Assembly (NCBI GenBank): GCA_030295235.1
Contig: AP026128.1
Coordinates: forward strand, 62,001-126,000
DNA from: Fistulifera solaris
Taxonomy: Eukaryota > Bacillariophyta > Bacillariophyceae > Naviculales > Stauroneidaceae
Reading direction: 5' to 3'
Length of the DNA: 64,000 nucleotides
The notes below the pieces were generated by a model. The model was not told the DNA's origin and did not search any database. It saw nothing but the letters and a program-made list of their open reading frames with translations. Made by a program: the position numbers and the translations under genes. Positions 32,197 to 42,373 of the stretch are shown piece by piece (the stretch's first letter is position 1; every line of letters begins with the position of its first letter).

Positions 32197-33209
32197 ATGG
32201 TTCGACAGAGCAGTGTTGGAGGCAATTCATCCTCGTCGGGAAGGTATGTGTGTGCCTGTTTTCGTCGCTCTGTTTTCTCTAATAGTGCTTGCCTCTGACC
32301 TTTTTTTTAATACAAAGCGGCCGTCGATGTGTACTCATTGCTGTCATTATTATGGTGATTCTCTTTATGCTACCGGGAGGAGGACCGAGTGTCGATGACA
32401 ATATACGATCGGGTCAAGCGCAACATGATTCGACCGTTCATGAGAAACCCAGCAATAACAACTATGCCGACAACACGGACGACAACATGGATGTTACAGA
32501 TATCGAAGCCGAAATGGATGTCGTACGGGAGGATTTAGAACAAGCGCAGCAACAGGAACTCGCCAAAACGAAATCCGCTCTATCGGCCGCCATTGATGTC
32601 ACGAGTTCGTATGTCAAAAGTGCCTTTTCGAAATTATTGGCCAAGACGGATATTTCGGAAGAAGAAATTCAACAAATGGTAGCGGAGGTCGAAAGTAAGC
32701 TCGAACAGGAGACGATTGAGAAACTAGAAGAAGATGCGGAGGAAATGGTCGAGACGTATGAGGACAATATTGAACAGGAGGCGTTTGATGAAAGTGATTC
32801 GGGTGTCGCGGTGGACGAGATCCGCATAGATATCGAAGCCAACGAGGAAACAGCCATTCGTGAAATGAATCAACAATTAGAAAAGGAGGCAGAAGCTATG
32901 AAAAAGATGATGCGGAAGAAAGCGGAAGAATTTGAGATTGAAATTTTGGAAAAGCGATTGGAGGAAAAGCTTCACAAAAAGATTAAGCTTGTCGTATTGG
33001 ATGACGAGATAGCGGATGTGGAGCACATGCTGGATGGTCTATCTGTTTTGAAGGGTGAACGTGACCCTACAAGTAGTTCATACGGAAAAGCTCCGGTAGA
33101 CTCGCCCCCTGACGACGATGGAGTCGCCGGTAGTGATGATACAGTTGGTGGGGAACCGCCGAGCAACGATGACGATAACACGTCAACGAATGATGATGAC
33201 GCAAATTAA
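32197..33209 (+). CDS. Acidic coiled-coil membrane protein, unknown function
   Basis: Exons 32197-32243 and 32318-33209 (intron 74 bp) join in phase to 312 residues. The first exon codes a Ser-rich MVRQSSVGGNSSSSG. Right after the splice comes a basic patch and a membrane anchor (RRCVLIAVIIMVILFMLPG, about residues 18-36). The rest is a highly charged helix with heptad-like spacing (EAEMDVVREDLEQAQQQEL, EEEIQQMVAEVESKLEQET) to about 290, ending in Asp/Asn/Ser low complexity (DDDGVAGSDD). It is probably a signal-anchor protein with a lumenal or extracellular coiled coil. I recognise no family. Confidence 0.75.
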
Positions 33210-33289
33210 ACCCTTCGAAAATTTCCGTTCTTTTCACTGCTGAATGAAGTAATAGTAGGTAATGCACAATATATGATATAGGGATTCGA

Positions 33290-33933
33290 TTACGAAAATT
33301 TAATTCCGTCTTCTTCGGATGTGTCACCTTTGAAAATGGTACACTTCCCACTCTTTTCCAAGATCGCCAGCGCGCGACGCAGCAGCTCTTCATCCACGCC
33401 TTGAAAGGACAATCCATGAACATCTTCACCGGAATGCAGCTCATATACGGTACAAACGGATCCAATATGACCACTCTGTTCCGCCCAATGATATATATCC
33501 GCCGCCAATTGTTCCGGTTTCCTCCACATAATGCGACACCGTGTTTTGTTCCCATCTTCCCATTCTCCGTGACCGTGCTTTACAAAATCTTCCATGACTT
33601 GCATCACTTCCTCCGGATATCGCAATTGTCGATGAATGGCATCGTTTTTCCAGAGCGGGCAATCGTGTACGACCAGCGTTTTAATTTTATGTTCGGCGTG
33701 ATATCGGAGAATCAGTTCACGCCACAGCGCTAATTGTTTCTCTCGACTGGAAAGAACCGGTTGTATCGTAAAGAATGGTGGGAAACTGTAGAATTCGGGG
33801 TACTTTAGAGCGCAACAAGAAGGGAAATCGATGGCAAAAGGGCGATCGATGCGAGAGTGAGTAACGTTTGCAAGACATCGCTACAGCGAATTTTGACGGT
33901 AATCTCTCTGTCGCTCACCTCAAAATTGGACAT
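33290..33933 (-). CDS. VPS25: ESCRT-II subunit VPS25
   Basis: Exon 2 (33802-33290) codes YPEFYSFPPFFTIQPVLSSR, then REKQLALWRELIL, the VPS25 signature, and two winged-helix domains to the C-terminus (IGSVCTVYELHSGED, LSFQGVDEELLRRALAIL). No ATG opens this frame. A 15-nt first exon at 33933-33919 (ATG plus four codons, MSNFE) with GTGAGC donor and a TAAAG acceptor at 33803 completes MSNFEYPEFYSFPPFF, which parallels the human start MSFEWPWQYRFPPFF. The total is 175 residues against 176 in human. ESCRT-II sorts ubiquitinated cargo at the endosome and recruits ESCRT-III through VPS25. Confidence 0.9.
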
Positions 33934-34410
33934 GCTTTTTATGTGTCTGTGTTCTCGTCTTGTCAAAGTCTTATCTACAATATTGCTCTTTATCGCCGCT
34001 TTTTTCTTGCCTTTGATTTTATTTGTTTCATCGATCGCTCGCGATCTATCATCATTCATCATTCATCATGGCATTTTTGCGTATACGTAGTAAGCTCATT
34101 ACGCATGCCGGTGAGATAGGTACAGATTTTAGGAATAGATCAAAAACGAGATTCGCATCCGTTGCTGAGCTACTATGGTTGAAATTGTACTGGGTGCGCG
34201 GTCTGTCGTCTGACGGATAAAATACGAATGAGGCGCATTATACGATGATGTATTAAAAGAGCATTTTGCATTGCATTGCATTGATTCATAACAAAAGACA
34301 ATAAAAAACCAAAAACGAAGCTTTATACCCAGCGTGCCTTCTTTAGCAGTGGCAACTTTGAATCATTCTTAACAATCAAATACGATCTGCAGCGTACTTG
34401 TACCCAAAAA
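33934..34410. promoter_or_regulatory. Upstream region between divergent VPS25 and APC8
   Basis: No gene is seen. It contains cattcatcattcatcat at about 34053-34070 and a gcattgcattgcattg microrepeat at about 34269-34283. It must hold the promoters of both flanking genes. Confidence 0.4.
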
Positions 34411-36326
34411 ATGAAAGCATCCTTTCCCCTCTTTTCCCCCGCATCGTCGTCGCTATCACCGTCCGCCCACATGGAGCTCGAAGTACCGTGGACGCCGCAA
34501 CACGTTCTTGCCGATTTACAAAAGGCCTGTCGTATTCTGACCGAACGTGGTTCAAATTGTTCGCCCGGTGGGCGGCCGAGCAAATGATGGGACTTAACGT
34601 CGATATCGATGAGTCGGTGTCATCGACCATTCCGGATCATTTGTTATTCCATGATACGGATCCGGCGGCTTACTATGCTCGAACACTACTGGAGCTGGGT
34701 GAATATGCTCACGCCGCGGCGGTCTTGAGTGATATCCCCATTGCCAAGGCGGCGTCCGTGGAAACGATGCCTCCTCCGGCACCAGATCTGTCGCCGTTTT
34801 CCTTTTACCTTCGTGCGTTTGCCCTGTACATGGCGGGGGAACGACGAAGAGAAGAAGAAGCGATTGATTCTTCTACAACCAAATCAAAAGCATTGCAGAA
34901 TCCGTACGAGCAACAACTGGTACACGAACTTCAGGACGCGTACGAGGCGGACAAGCTCGATGCGTTTGGCTTGCACGTGTACGGCATGGTCTTAAAGTCG
35001 CACAAAAGGGCAACACTACCGCGTCATTACCCTTCGCCTCAAACAGTCTTACTGCAATCGGTCCTCGAGTTTCCCTACAATTGGAGTGCTTGGCTCGATT
35101 TGGCCGAGGTGTCGTTAGAAAACAGTGAAGTCGAACGTGAAATCGAAGACGCTGTTCAGCCTCTCGCGGAAAACTTTATGTTTCACTTCTTTTGTGCACA
35201 CCTGCAATCCGAACATCAGGCTCATGCGGAGGCATTGCAAATTTACGAACGATGGATGGATCCAGGTCTTTTGGGTGGATCGCCGTATCTGGCGACACAA
35301 ACGGCAGTGGTGCATTACCATTTGCGAAATTATGCGACCGCGAAGCGGTTGCTGGAAGATTTGCACAACGCCATGCCGTATCGCTTGGACTCGATGGATG
35401 TGTTGTCTAATATCTTGTACGTACAAGAAGACTCGGTTGCATTAGGGCAACTGGCCCATTCGGCAGTTATGGTGGACAAATATCGAGCCGAGACGTGTTG
35501 TATCATCGGTAACTTTTATTCGCTCAAACAAAACCGTGCGAAAGCTATTCAGTACTTTCAACGTGCACTGAAGATGGATCGTACGTTTGCTTCGGCATGG
35601 ACTTTAATGGGACACGAGTACGTGGAATGGAAGCAAACCGCCAATGCGATGGAGGCGTATCGACAAGCCGTGCAAGCCAATCCAAGTGATTTTCGTGCCT
35701 GGTATGGTTTGGGGCAAACGTATGAAATGCTGGAAATGAATTTGTATGCTCTGTATTATTACAAGCATGCAGCTCAGCTCCGACCCTTCGACGCCCGCAT
35801 GTGGACCGCAGTTGGCAACTCCTATGCGCATTTGAAACGTCGCGATGACGCTATCCGTGCCTACGAACGAGCCTTGCAACATGATGATCAGGAAGGTATT
35901 GCGACGCAGAAGCTGGCCGCCTTGTACCGTGCAAAGGGAGACACGGAGAAAGCCGCCAAGTGTTATTTGCAGCATTTAAAGAATCGTTTTCACGTTACAA
36001 TCAGCGCAAAGACTTCGCACCGGTCAACCTCCTTTCGTCTGGACGCCTTGACATTGCAGGGCCTCATCGTGGAGCCTCCCGAAGCAGAAGCACTTCTTTA
36101 CTTGTCTACTTACTACCGCAATCACGGTGAATTTGACAAAGCAGCTGTCACAGCGTCACGACTTCTGGAATACCCTGGTCCCGAAAAAGAAGAAGCCAAG
36201 GCATTGCTGCGAGAAATCCGATCGCGCAATGCCAGTCGGTCGGGTGTCAGTACCCGATCTCGTACGAAAATGGAGGAAGAGACTGCACGAGCTAATTCAG
36301 ATGACGACTTTACGTTTGTGCCGTAA
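34411..36326 (+). CDS. APC8: Anaphase-promoting complex subunit 8 (CDC23)
   Basis: About 638 residues from ATG 34411 (ATG 34471, MELEVPWTPQHVL, is an alternative start). One T is missing near 34552, where CRILTERG changes frame into FKLFARWAAEQMMGL, the conserved start of the family. Tetratricopeptide repeats fill the rest. The signature of APC8 is clear: SMDVLSNILYVQEDSVALGQ, CCIIGNFYSLKQNRAKAIQY, AWTLMGHEYVEWKQT and RAWYGLGQTYEMLEMNLYA. APC8 is a TPR arm subunit of the APC/C ubiquitin ligase that drives exit from mitosis, and it binds activator and scaffold subunits. The C-terminal 40 residues are polar and variable. Confidence 0.93.
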
Positions 36327-36432
36327 CCAGCAGATTAATGCGATCGATTTTTTCATTAAAATTATTATTGTGGCTTCGTTATGATTGACTGATGTGGTGG
36401 TGTACGCCGTGTGCTTCCTTGCCCAAAAGAGA

Positions 36433-36822
36433 TTAATACATCGACCGTTGTCCTCGCTTCATCATTGCGAGAAACTCTACCATGCTTAGCTCATGTTCCA
36501 GACTGCGCATAACCTGTTGTTCCACCTCGAACGGGATACGATGCTTTCGTGTGGGTCGATAGTAGATGCTGATATCAGGAATTTTCTTCACTAAAGTATC
36601 GAAGAAGATCAAGAGAAGATCAGAGTGCTCGAGAGTCTTCTGATACTCGTCGTTGATATAAATCCGATAATGTACCGGCTGGTTCTTGTCGGGCTGTTCA
36701 AACACAACTTCACACATGTTTCCCGGTTCTCTGCCCCAAAGACGACCGATCATGTTGGAAAAGCGCGGAGGGTATCGGGGGGACAAATACAAGGGTGAAT
36801 CCATGAGATCAAATGCGGACAT
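36433..36822 (-). CDS. Small conserved-looking protein, unknown function
   Basis: 129 residues with a clear ATG, codon use like its neighbours and no low complexity. It is compact and probably globular, with no signal peptide or membrane segment. Features: SPRYPPRFSNMIGRLWGREP, CEVVFEQPDKNQPVHYRIYI, and a basic end (MMKRGQRSMY). I recognise no family. Its stop is 107 bp from the APC8 stop (convergent). Confidence 0.6.
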   Translation of the reverse strand: MSAFDLMDSPLYLSPRYPPRFSNMIGRLWGREPGNMCEVVFEQPDKNQPVHYRIYINDEYQKTLEHSDLLLIFFDTLVKKIPDISIYYRPTRKHRIPFEVEQQVMRSLEHELSMVEFLAMMKRGQRSMY

Positions 36823-37554
36823 GGTTGTGTTACTTTGCTTTAGAATGGTTGTATTTTTGCTTCAAGCCGATTTTATGAGCTAATCTTTTGGTTTTGTGGT
36901 GCTCGTGTCGAGAATAACACGACTCAGTCAGATAAAAACGTTTCATGAGGAACCGTTTCCGCGAAAACTGGTCTACGAGGTGGTCCAGTTTTCACGTCGC
37001 ATGGAAACGTTTTGACAAGTCGCGTTTCTTGAAAGGTCTCCTTGAAGAAGATAGAATGCTTTTTCTTCAACAAAGGTTTCCTTTTGTCATGATGGTGTTT
37101 TATTGTGTCTTTTGTCTTTTAATTTTTGTTTTCGCCAGTCGAGCTCACATTTGTACGTATAGCTTTTACAGTACTTTCCTTTTCGGTACGACACATGAAA
37201 AGAAACTTGCTTCCGACTTTACCTTGAGGATCAAAATAGTCGAGAATACTTAGATATCGTCATCGTAAAGCAATAACTCATGCTACATGTGCTTTGTTGA
37301 TACCAGGCACAGGCCTCCTTTCTTAATTCGCTCTATCGATTTCAATCTGGTGTTGATTTCGAACGTCTCAGCTCTCAGCTAATATAAATCACTTTTCTCC
37401 TACAGCTTAGGCGTCCGTTGTATCAAATACTGTGTACTACTATTGTTCAATTGTGCGTCTAAACATTAATATAAACACATGAATGACTACACGCCGTAAT
37501 ATAGTGGTTTCGTTGTTTGTTCGTTAACATCTACCGTCTTACATATCAAGCTGT
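36823..37554. other. Intergenic region with an imperfect inverted repeat
   Basis: A 102-codon plus-strand frame at 36945-37253 contains a hydrophobic run but no recognisable domain, and it begins inside the inverted repeat. I do not call it a gene. Nothing else is seen. Confidence 0.4.
36935..37014. repeat. Imperfect inverted repeat (hairpin)
   Basis: The outer arm aaaacgtttc pairs with gaaacgtttt, and the inner arm gaaaactgg pairs with ccagttttc, around a short centre (about 36971-36982). The arms are interrupted by unpaired bases. It could be a small MITE-like relic or an RNA hairpin. Confidence 0.5.
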
Positions 37555-37896
37555 TTACGGCCAGGAGGAGACCACCTTAAAGCGCAAAGTCTGGTCATAT
37601 TCAAACAAGCCCTTGCAGAACTGACCCAAGGCTTCCCGTCCTCGCAAGTCAACAAAGTCCGACTTGTCTTGTGTGTAGACGCGGTGCAACATTTCGCCGT
37701 CGGTATCATGCAGAAGCAAGATGGGGCAGACCTGTCCTTGTTTGTAAAAGGCCATCCCCGTCAAGTACGAGGCTTCCTCCTGCTCATCGTGGCAAATAGT
37801 GATTTCGGTGGGGACGCACATGAAGACAGATGATTCGTTCTTCTGCATCATGCTGTCATCGTCATGGTAGGTGCTCGTCATGGTGACTGTCTCCAT
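37555..37896 (-). CDS. Small protein, unknown function
   Basis: 113 residues from the ATG at 37896 (METVTMTSTYHDDDSMMQ). It is mixed alpha/beta in composition, without low complexity: SSVFMCVPTEITICHDEQEE, YKQGQVCPILLLHDTDGE, FCKGLFEYDQTLRFKVVSSW. I see no motif, signal or membrane segment. It may be a complete small gene or the last exon of a larger one. Confidence 0.5.
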   Translation of the reverse strand: METVTMTSTYHDDDSMMQKNESSVFMCVPTEITICHDEQEEASYLTGMAFYKQGQVCPILLLHDTDGEMLHRVYTQDKSDFVDLRGREALGQFCKGLFEYDQTLRFKVVSSWP

Positions 37897-38664
37897 TTGT
37901 ATCTCTGTCTTTTGCTAGATCGTCGTTTACTTTTGCAAGAGCGCGTTTTGTGAAACATGACTCTATCTCTCGTTTGTCGTTTTGAGTGGATGAAGCGGAA
38001 ACGACACGACTCATCAGTTGGACCAGTTTTGGAAGAGTTCCATTGTCGCCGTTTCCTTTTTGGCGTTCTTTTTCGTTTCATTTTTGGCGATCGGAAGTAT
38101 CTCACTCACTGTACATTATACGGTACCGGATAACTAAACGAAGATATTAACAACGGATATAACTCGTACAAAAAAAGTATTACATTGATCCTGATTGATG
38201 CTGGTACGACACTATGCGTTTTCTTACTGTCATAAAACACATCACACAACACGCGACGCGGCGAAAAGGGCCGCGCATCGCATTTTCTTTCGTCGCACAA
38301 ACGCCGAAGCAGCAAAGCAAAATGATAAACGTATTATAGCCGTTCGTTTTCATGGCATATTCATCTGATCCTTTTATTTTACCGCATTGGATGATAACGA
38401 AGGGGAATGCACGTGAAAAAGCGACATGGGTGCATCGCGGACGCAGCTGCACATCGGCGCGCACCTCCTGGGCTGGAAACGTCTAATTCGTGTCGTTACT
38501 TTTTTTTTTCAAAATTAAATTCATGAAACGTCCGAAAACGTCAAGAACAAAAATGATAGCAATCGACTCTTTCATCTCAAAGATGCTCATAATCTTTGCA
38601 ATCATCATAATATTTTACTCGTTTACTTTCGCAACGCAGAGACAACAAGGACTTTAGCAACACG
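37897..38664. other. Intergenic region, no gene seen
   Basis: Lies between a minus-strand and a plus-strand gene. Short minus-strand frames of 69 to 94 codons lack any recognisable feature. A T10 run lies at about 38500-38509. Confidence 0.4.
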
Positions 38665-39534
38665 ATGAGCACCAGCACCAACTCGACCGAATCCACGCAA
38701 CGCCGTCATCTGTATCTTCCGACGCGCGTCAGCAGTGACTCCTCGACGATGACACCCACGACAAGCAACGTTCATTGGGAATCGCAGCCTGTGGTGACCT
38801 GGATGTCGTCCTTGATGAATCAAGAGATGAACAACTCTCCATCTGCGCCGGCAAATGCCCCTACTCGGCAGGTTGAGCGCTATCAGCGTTTGGTCGAACA
38901 CTGCCGTGCGCGCTCGAGCCATGCCGTATTCTGGAACGAGTATCAGGCCATTCAGTCTTTGCATCAATTTTTGATGAACAAGATCCAATCGCAGTTGCCT
39001 TTTCCTTGCCCTGAGTACCCACTGGCCGTGGAGCGACTCTATCACGAAACCAGTGATCGCTTGGAGGCGCTATTGCTGTCTCCGTCATCGGTCGAATCCC
39101 CTGCTGCGACCAAAGTCGACATGCCCGTGTACATGACGGCTTGGCTCCGCGAGAACTGGATCAACCCTTACCCCGACGATATTATCTTGAACGAAATGGC
39201 TGCCCATTGCGGTACTACACCCACCGTCGTCAGCAACTGGCTCATCAACGCCCGTACGCGCAAGTGGCGCCCGGCGATCGCCAAGGCGATGGAACTAAAT
39301 CGCCCGGCTAAGCACTTGTTAGAGGACTCGTTGTGCTTCTTTGATGGCCGTCCCGTTCGGGCCTTGTCGGCATCTGAACAGAACGCTGCAGCGGCGTCGG
39401 CGCGCAATCAATCACTCATTGCGGACGAAGAATGGAAATTCGACATCCAGGATATCGACAGCGACGATGACTCGTTGGCGTGGATGGATCAAAAAGAACA
39501 GAAACGATCGAATAAGCGTCGTCGCGGTTACTGA
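38665..39534 (+). CDS. TALE-class homeodomain transcription factor
   Basis: A single exon of 289 residues. The homeodomain (about residues 150-208) has the TALE three-residue loop extension with the Pro-Tyr-Pro motif (NPYPDDIILNEMAAHCG) and recognition helix VVSNWLINARTRKW, where Trp48, Asn51 and Arg53 equivalents are kept and residue 50 is Ile, typical of TALE. An upstream helical region (EHCRARSSHAVFWNEY, SLHQFLMNKIQSQL) could be a dimerisation domain but does not match KNOX or PBC motifs that I can identify. The tail is acidic, ending in a basic cluster (KRSNKRRRGY), a likely nuclear signal. TALE factors control life-cycle and differentiation programmes in algae and plants; the role here is inferred. 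Confidence 0.85.
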   Translation: MSTSTNSTESTQRRHLYLPTRVSSDSSTMTPTTSNVHWESQPVVTWMSSLMNQEMNNSPSAPANAPTRQVERYQRLVEHCRARSSHAVFWNEYQAIQSLHQFLMNKIQSQLPFPCPEYPLAVERLYHETSDRLEALLLSPSSVESPAATKVDMPVYMTAWLRENWINPYPDDIILNEMAAHCGTTPTVVSNWLINARTRKWRPAIAKAMELNRPAKHLLEDSLCFFDGRPVRALSASEQNAAAASARNQSLIADEEWKFDIQDIDSDDDSLAWMDQKEQKRSNKRRRGY

Positions 39535-39640
39535 GTGATGATACGCTCAAGGATGTTATATGTGAATTGAAAAATGTAATGCAACAGAATAAAATCTAAA
39601 CTCCTAAAGTTATATAGTAAACTAGAAGCTACTTTCTAAT

Positions 39641-41011
39641 CTAAGCGTTGGCGACCCACAGTCCCGAATCAACACAGCGTTTCATGTGATACTCGGCATC
39701 TTCCGGTTTCATCTTCGACAAGACTTCTTTCAAAGCTTCGACACTCCTCGACTCGAAAGCTTCCACCATCTCTTGTGGCAAGCTTTCAATCACTTCCAAA
39801 GGATCCAAGCCACCCGGCCCCAATCGTTGCTCCAGCGGAATTTCCGATAAATCGCGAGGACCGTCGTCTTCCTGCTGTCGCTGAGCATCCATTTCCTGCT
39901 TCTTGACAATCGCTCGCTGCACAATCTTTTCTTGAAACGCCGTCACCGCCTGTACAAATTCTTCTAAATGCTCGCGCTGCTGCAATCGCGCAAAGAACGG
40001 CATAATCACATTTCCTGGATGCGTTTTCAGAGTTTTGGCCAGTTCCGCAATGTGCGTTATGATTTGCGATTGCCGGGCCGTCTTTTTCATCTTTTCGTGA
40101 TGCCCATTCATTTCGTCTTCCAACGACGCCAACAAAAGATAATTTGCCGCATTTTCTTGCAACAGAATGTCCCCATACCGCAATAAAAAAGTCTTTCGAC
40201 TGCTCCAAATCCGATAATTTCATGAACAGCTCAATGGTGTCGGCGTACTTTTCGACAAAATCCGGGTACGTGGCCATGACGCCGATGTGTTCTTTGGAGG
40301 TATCAAATTGGGGGGACGTCAAGGCAGGTCCAGCGACTTTGGGTTGAGGTGCCGGTGAGGGTGATGCTTTCGCTGCTTTTGGGGCACTTGTTAATGCAGC
40401 TGTTGACTTTGCGGGGGCCGGGGCTTTCACCGGCACCGCATCTTCTTTCGGTGCAATATAACCATCGGGCGTATAGTTAACTTTACCAGCATTCGGATTC
40501 ACCATCGATCGATCCTCTTTGATCTGAAACATATTATCCACATTCCATTTTTTATTCTTTTCGTATTCATCTAACTTTTTCTGCCGAGCTTGATTTTGTT
40601 GTTGCAATTCCTCAAGTTCGGCTTGTAAGGCTTCTTTGTCATTAATATCATCATCGTCGTCATCATCGCTGTCACTATCAGTCGTCTTTACTTTTTGCAT
40701 CGCAATTTTATTCAATTCGTGCTGCAATATTTGGATTCGTTGTGTCGCTTTTTCCATCTATTATTATTTTAACAACACGTCGTGAGGATGCGTCCTCACG
40801 TGCGTCGGGGGACGAGAACCATAATTACACAGAAACTACTTACTTCTTTACGAATATTTGCTTTATCCTTCTCTTCATTCTCTTCTCGCTCGACGCGACT
40901 GCGATGCTTCATACGAAACCACGATTCACGATCGATGTTGGGATGCAAATCATCCTCATCGTCGGACAATTCAATGTTATCCCATTTAGAGTAATCGAAG
41001 GGCTTGGACAT
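39641..41011 (-). CDS. CDC37: Hsp90 co-chaperone CDC37
   Basis: Exons 41011-40844 and 40757-39641 (intron 86 bp, phase 0) give 427 residues after one extra T is removed from a T-run near 40190 (EQSKDF continues as LLRYGDILLQENAANY). The N-terminus DYSKWDNIELSDDEDDLHPN is the hallmark kinase-binding start of CDC37, although the Ser13 site context is changed. A coiled coil follows (about 57-115), then a Pro/Ala linker and the Hsp90-binding middle domain (QFDTSKEHIGVMATYPDFV, TKKHPGNV-like THPGNVIMPFFARLQ). The C-terminus carries PEDAEYHMKRCVDSGLWV, the family's terminal motif. CDC37 loads protein kinases onto Hsp90. Confidence 0.93.
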
Positions 41012-41778
41012 TTCGAGTTTGCAAATATAGCTGCTGCTTGATTCAAGGTCGACCGATGACGGGCAAAAGGAATGCGAATTGTTACAGTTGGTATATGATT
41101 GACAACAAAGATGCCGTTCGACTGTTGTCGTTGTCGCTGTGTTTGTGCGCTTGTTCGCGGCGGCGGCGGCGCTCGCTCGCGCGCTGTTTGGCCGCAACGA
41201 CAACAACCATTATTGCGGAACGCGAGGCATGCATCATGCATCATAACCTGAGTCGCCTCTAGCATTAAGTGTAGGAGAACGGCACTGACGTCAGAATACA
41301 TGCATGATCGACAAAAAGATTTCAATCCTGACTGTGGCGTCAGCATATCGCTTCCGCAAAAAAGGAGCGATGAACGATGAAACGATGAAACGATGAAACA
41401 TCTATTTCCCTTATTATGGCAACCACTGGTGGTGCTTAACCCCCAAAGAATGCGAATATAGAAGGATAAACGCGTGAATCGCTTTCCCTGTGCACGAATA
41501 TGAAAAACGGCGGCGGTAATAACAGCGCCCAGCAGCAGCGAACTGATCAATTAACCTTGTTACGGTGTTGTTGTGGGCCCACAAAAGATGAAAACAAATA
41601 TGACTCGTTCGAGCTACAATCTACTTTGATTTGTTTATCTTTTCTGTCTTCCTTCTCTGCATAACTGAAACCAAGAATCGATATCATCGGCTATCACCAT
41701 CACTTCTTGCCTCGACACCATGCATCCTCGATTCGACCGCATTATCAATTCAAAGGAGAGCCTTACCAAGCCGGTACC
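41012..41778. other. Intergenic region, no gene seen
   Basis: Contains a gcggcggcggc run (about 41159-41172) and a cgatgaaacgatgaaacgatgaaac microrepeat (41374-41398 or so). Short frames on both strands have no recognisable features. Confidence 0.4.
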
Positions 41779-42373
41779 TTAAACCGTGCCTTTTCCCTTG
41801 CCCTTTCCTTTGCCTTTGCCTTTTCCTCCTTTGCCCTTTCCTTTACCGGAGTCGGTTCCTCCTTTTCCTTTGCCAGAGTCCTCGCCTCCTTTGCCCTTTC
41901 CTTTGCCAGAGTCGGTTCCTCCCTTGCCCTTTCCTTTTCCGGAATCGGTTCCTCCTTTGCCCTTGCCTTTACCAGAGTCTTCGCCTCCCTTGCCTTTTCC
42001 TTTACCAGAGTCTTCGCCTCCTTTGCCTTTTCCTTTACCAGAATCGCTGCCTCCTTTGCCCTTTCCTTTGCCAGAGTCGGTTCCTCCCTTGCCTTTTCCT
42101 TTACCAGAGTCACTGCCTCCCTTGCCTTTTCCTTTGCCAGAGTCTCCTTTGCCCTTTCCTTTACCAGAATCACTGCCTCCTTTGCCCTTGCCTTTGCCAT
42201 GGTCAAGGCGACGCAAGTTCTTAAAGAAGAATTAGCGAACCGATTGGAGAACGAGCCTTACGAAAATGCATCCGACCCCTTTTGGCACTCACCATTTGTT
42301 CGCCGTCGTTTTCTGCTGCGATGGCCAATGCGGCCATGACGCCGACAATCAAAAAGTTGAAAAGACCTTTCAT
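41779..42373 (-). CDS. Secreted Lys-Gly repeat protein with RXL motif (silaffin-like candidate)
   Basis: Exon 1 (42373-42293) codes a complete signal peptide (MKGLFNFLIVGVMAALAIAA) plus ENDGEQM. A 73-bp GT-AG intron follows. Exon 2 (42219-41779) starts NLRRLDHG and then consists almost only of KGKGKGG blocks separated by [S/T/E]DSG, eleven spacers in all, ending in a (KG)n tail and TV. Total 173 residues. The RRL just after the signal peptide fits the RXL processing motif of diatom silica-cell-wall proteins (silaffins, cingulins). Regularly spaced Lys with Ser next to Asp could accept polyamine and phosphate modification, as in silaffins. The assignment is inference: a mucilage, adhesive or other extracellular polycation is also possible. 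The reverse strand is also open because of the repeat, but only this strand has the signal exon. Confidence 0.72.
41790..42205 (-). repeat. Tandem 33-bp coding repeat (KGKGKGG-xDSG)
   Basis: About eleven units of mostly 33 bp (11 codons), read on the minus strand, with two shortened units (KGKGKG-DSG and KGKGG-TDSG). On the plus strand it appears as a C/T-rich tract of cctttgcc and ttcctttacc blocks. Unit number is prone to slippage and misassembly. Confidence 0.9.

Noticed and set aside
36945-37253. 102-codon frame with a hydrophobic segment
   Set aside because: It starts within the inverted repeat, has no conserved-looking sequence and ends in AT-rich DNA.
41707-42339. Plus-strand Ala/Ser/Phe and Pro/Leu/Phe repeat frames over the Lys-Gly gene
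   Set aside because: The 33-bp repeat is open in several frames on both strands; only the minus-strand Lys-Gly frame connects by splicing to a signal peptide exon.
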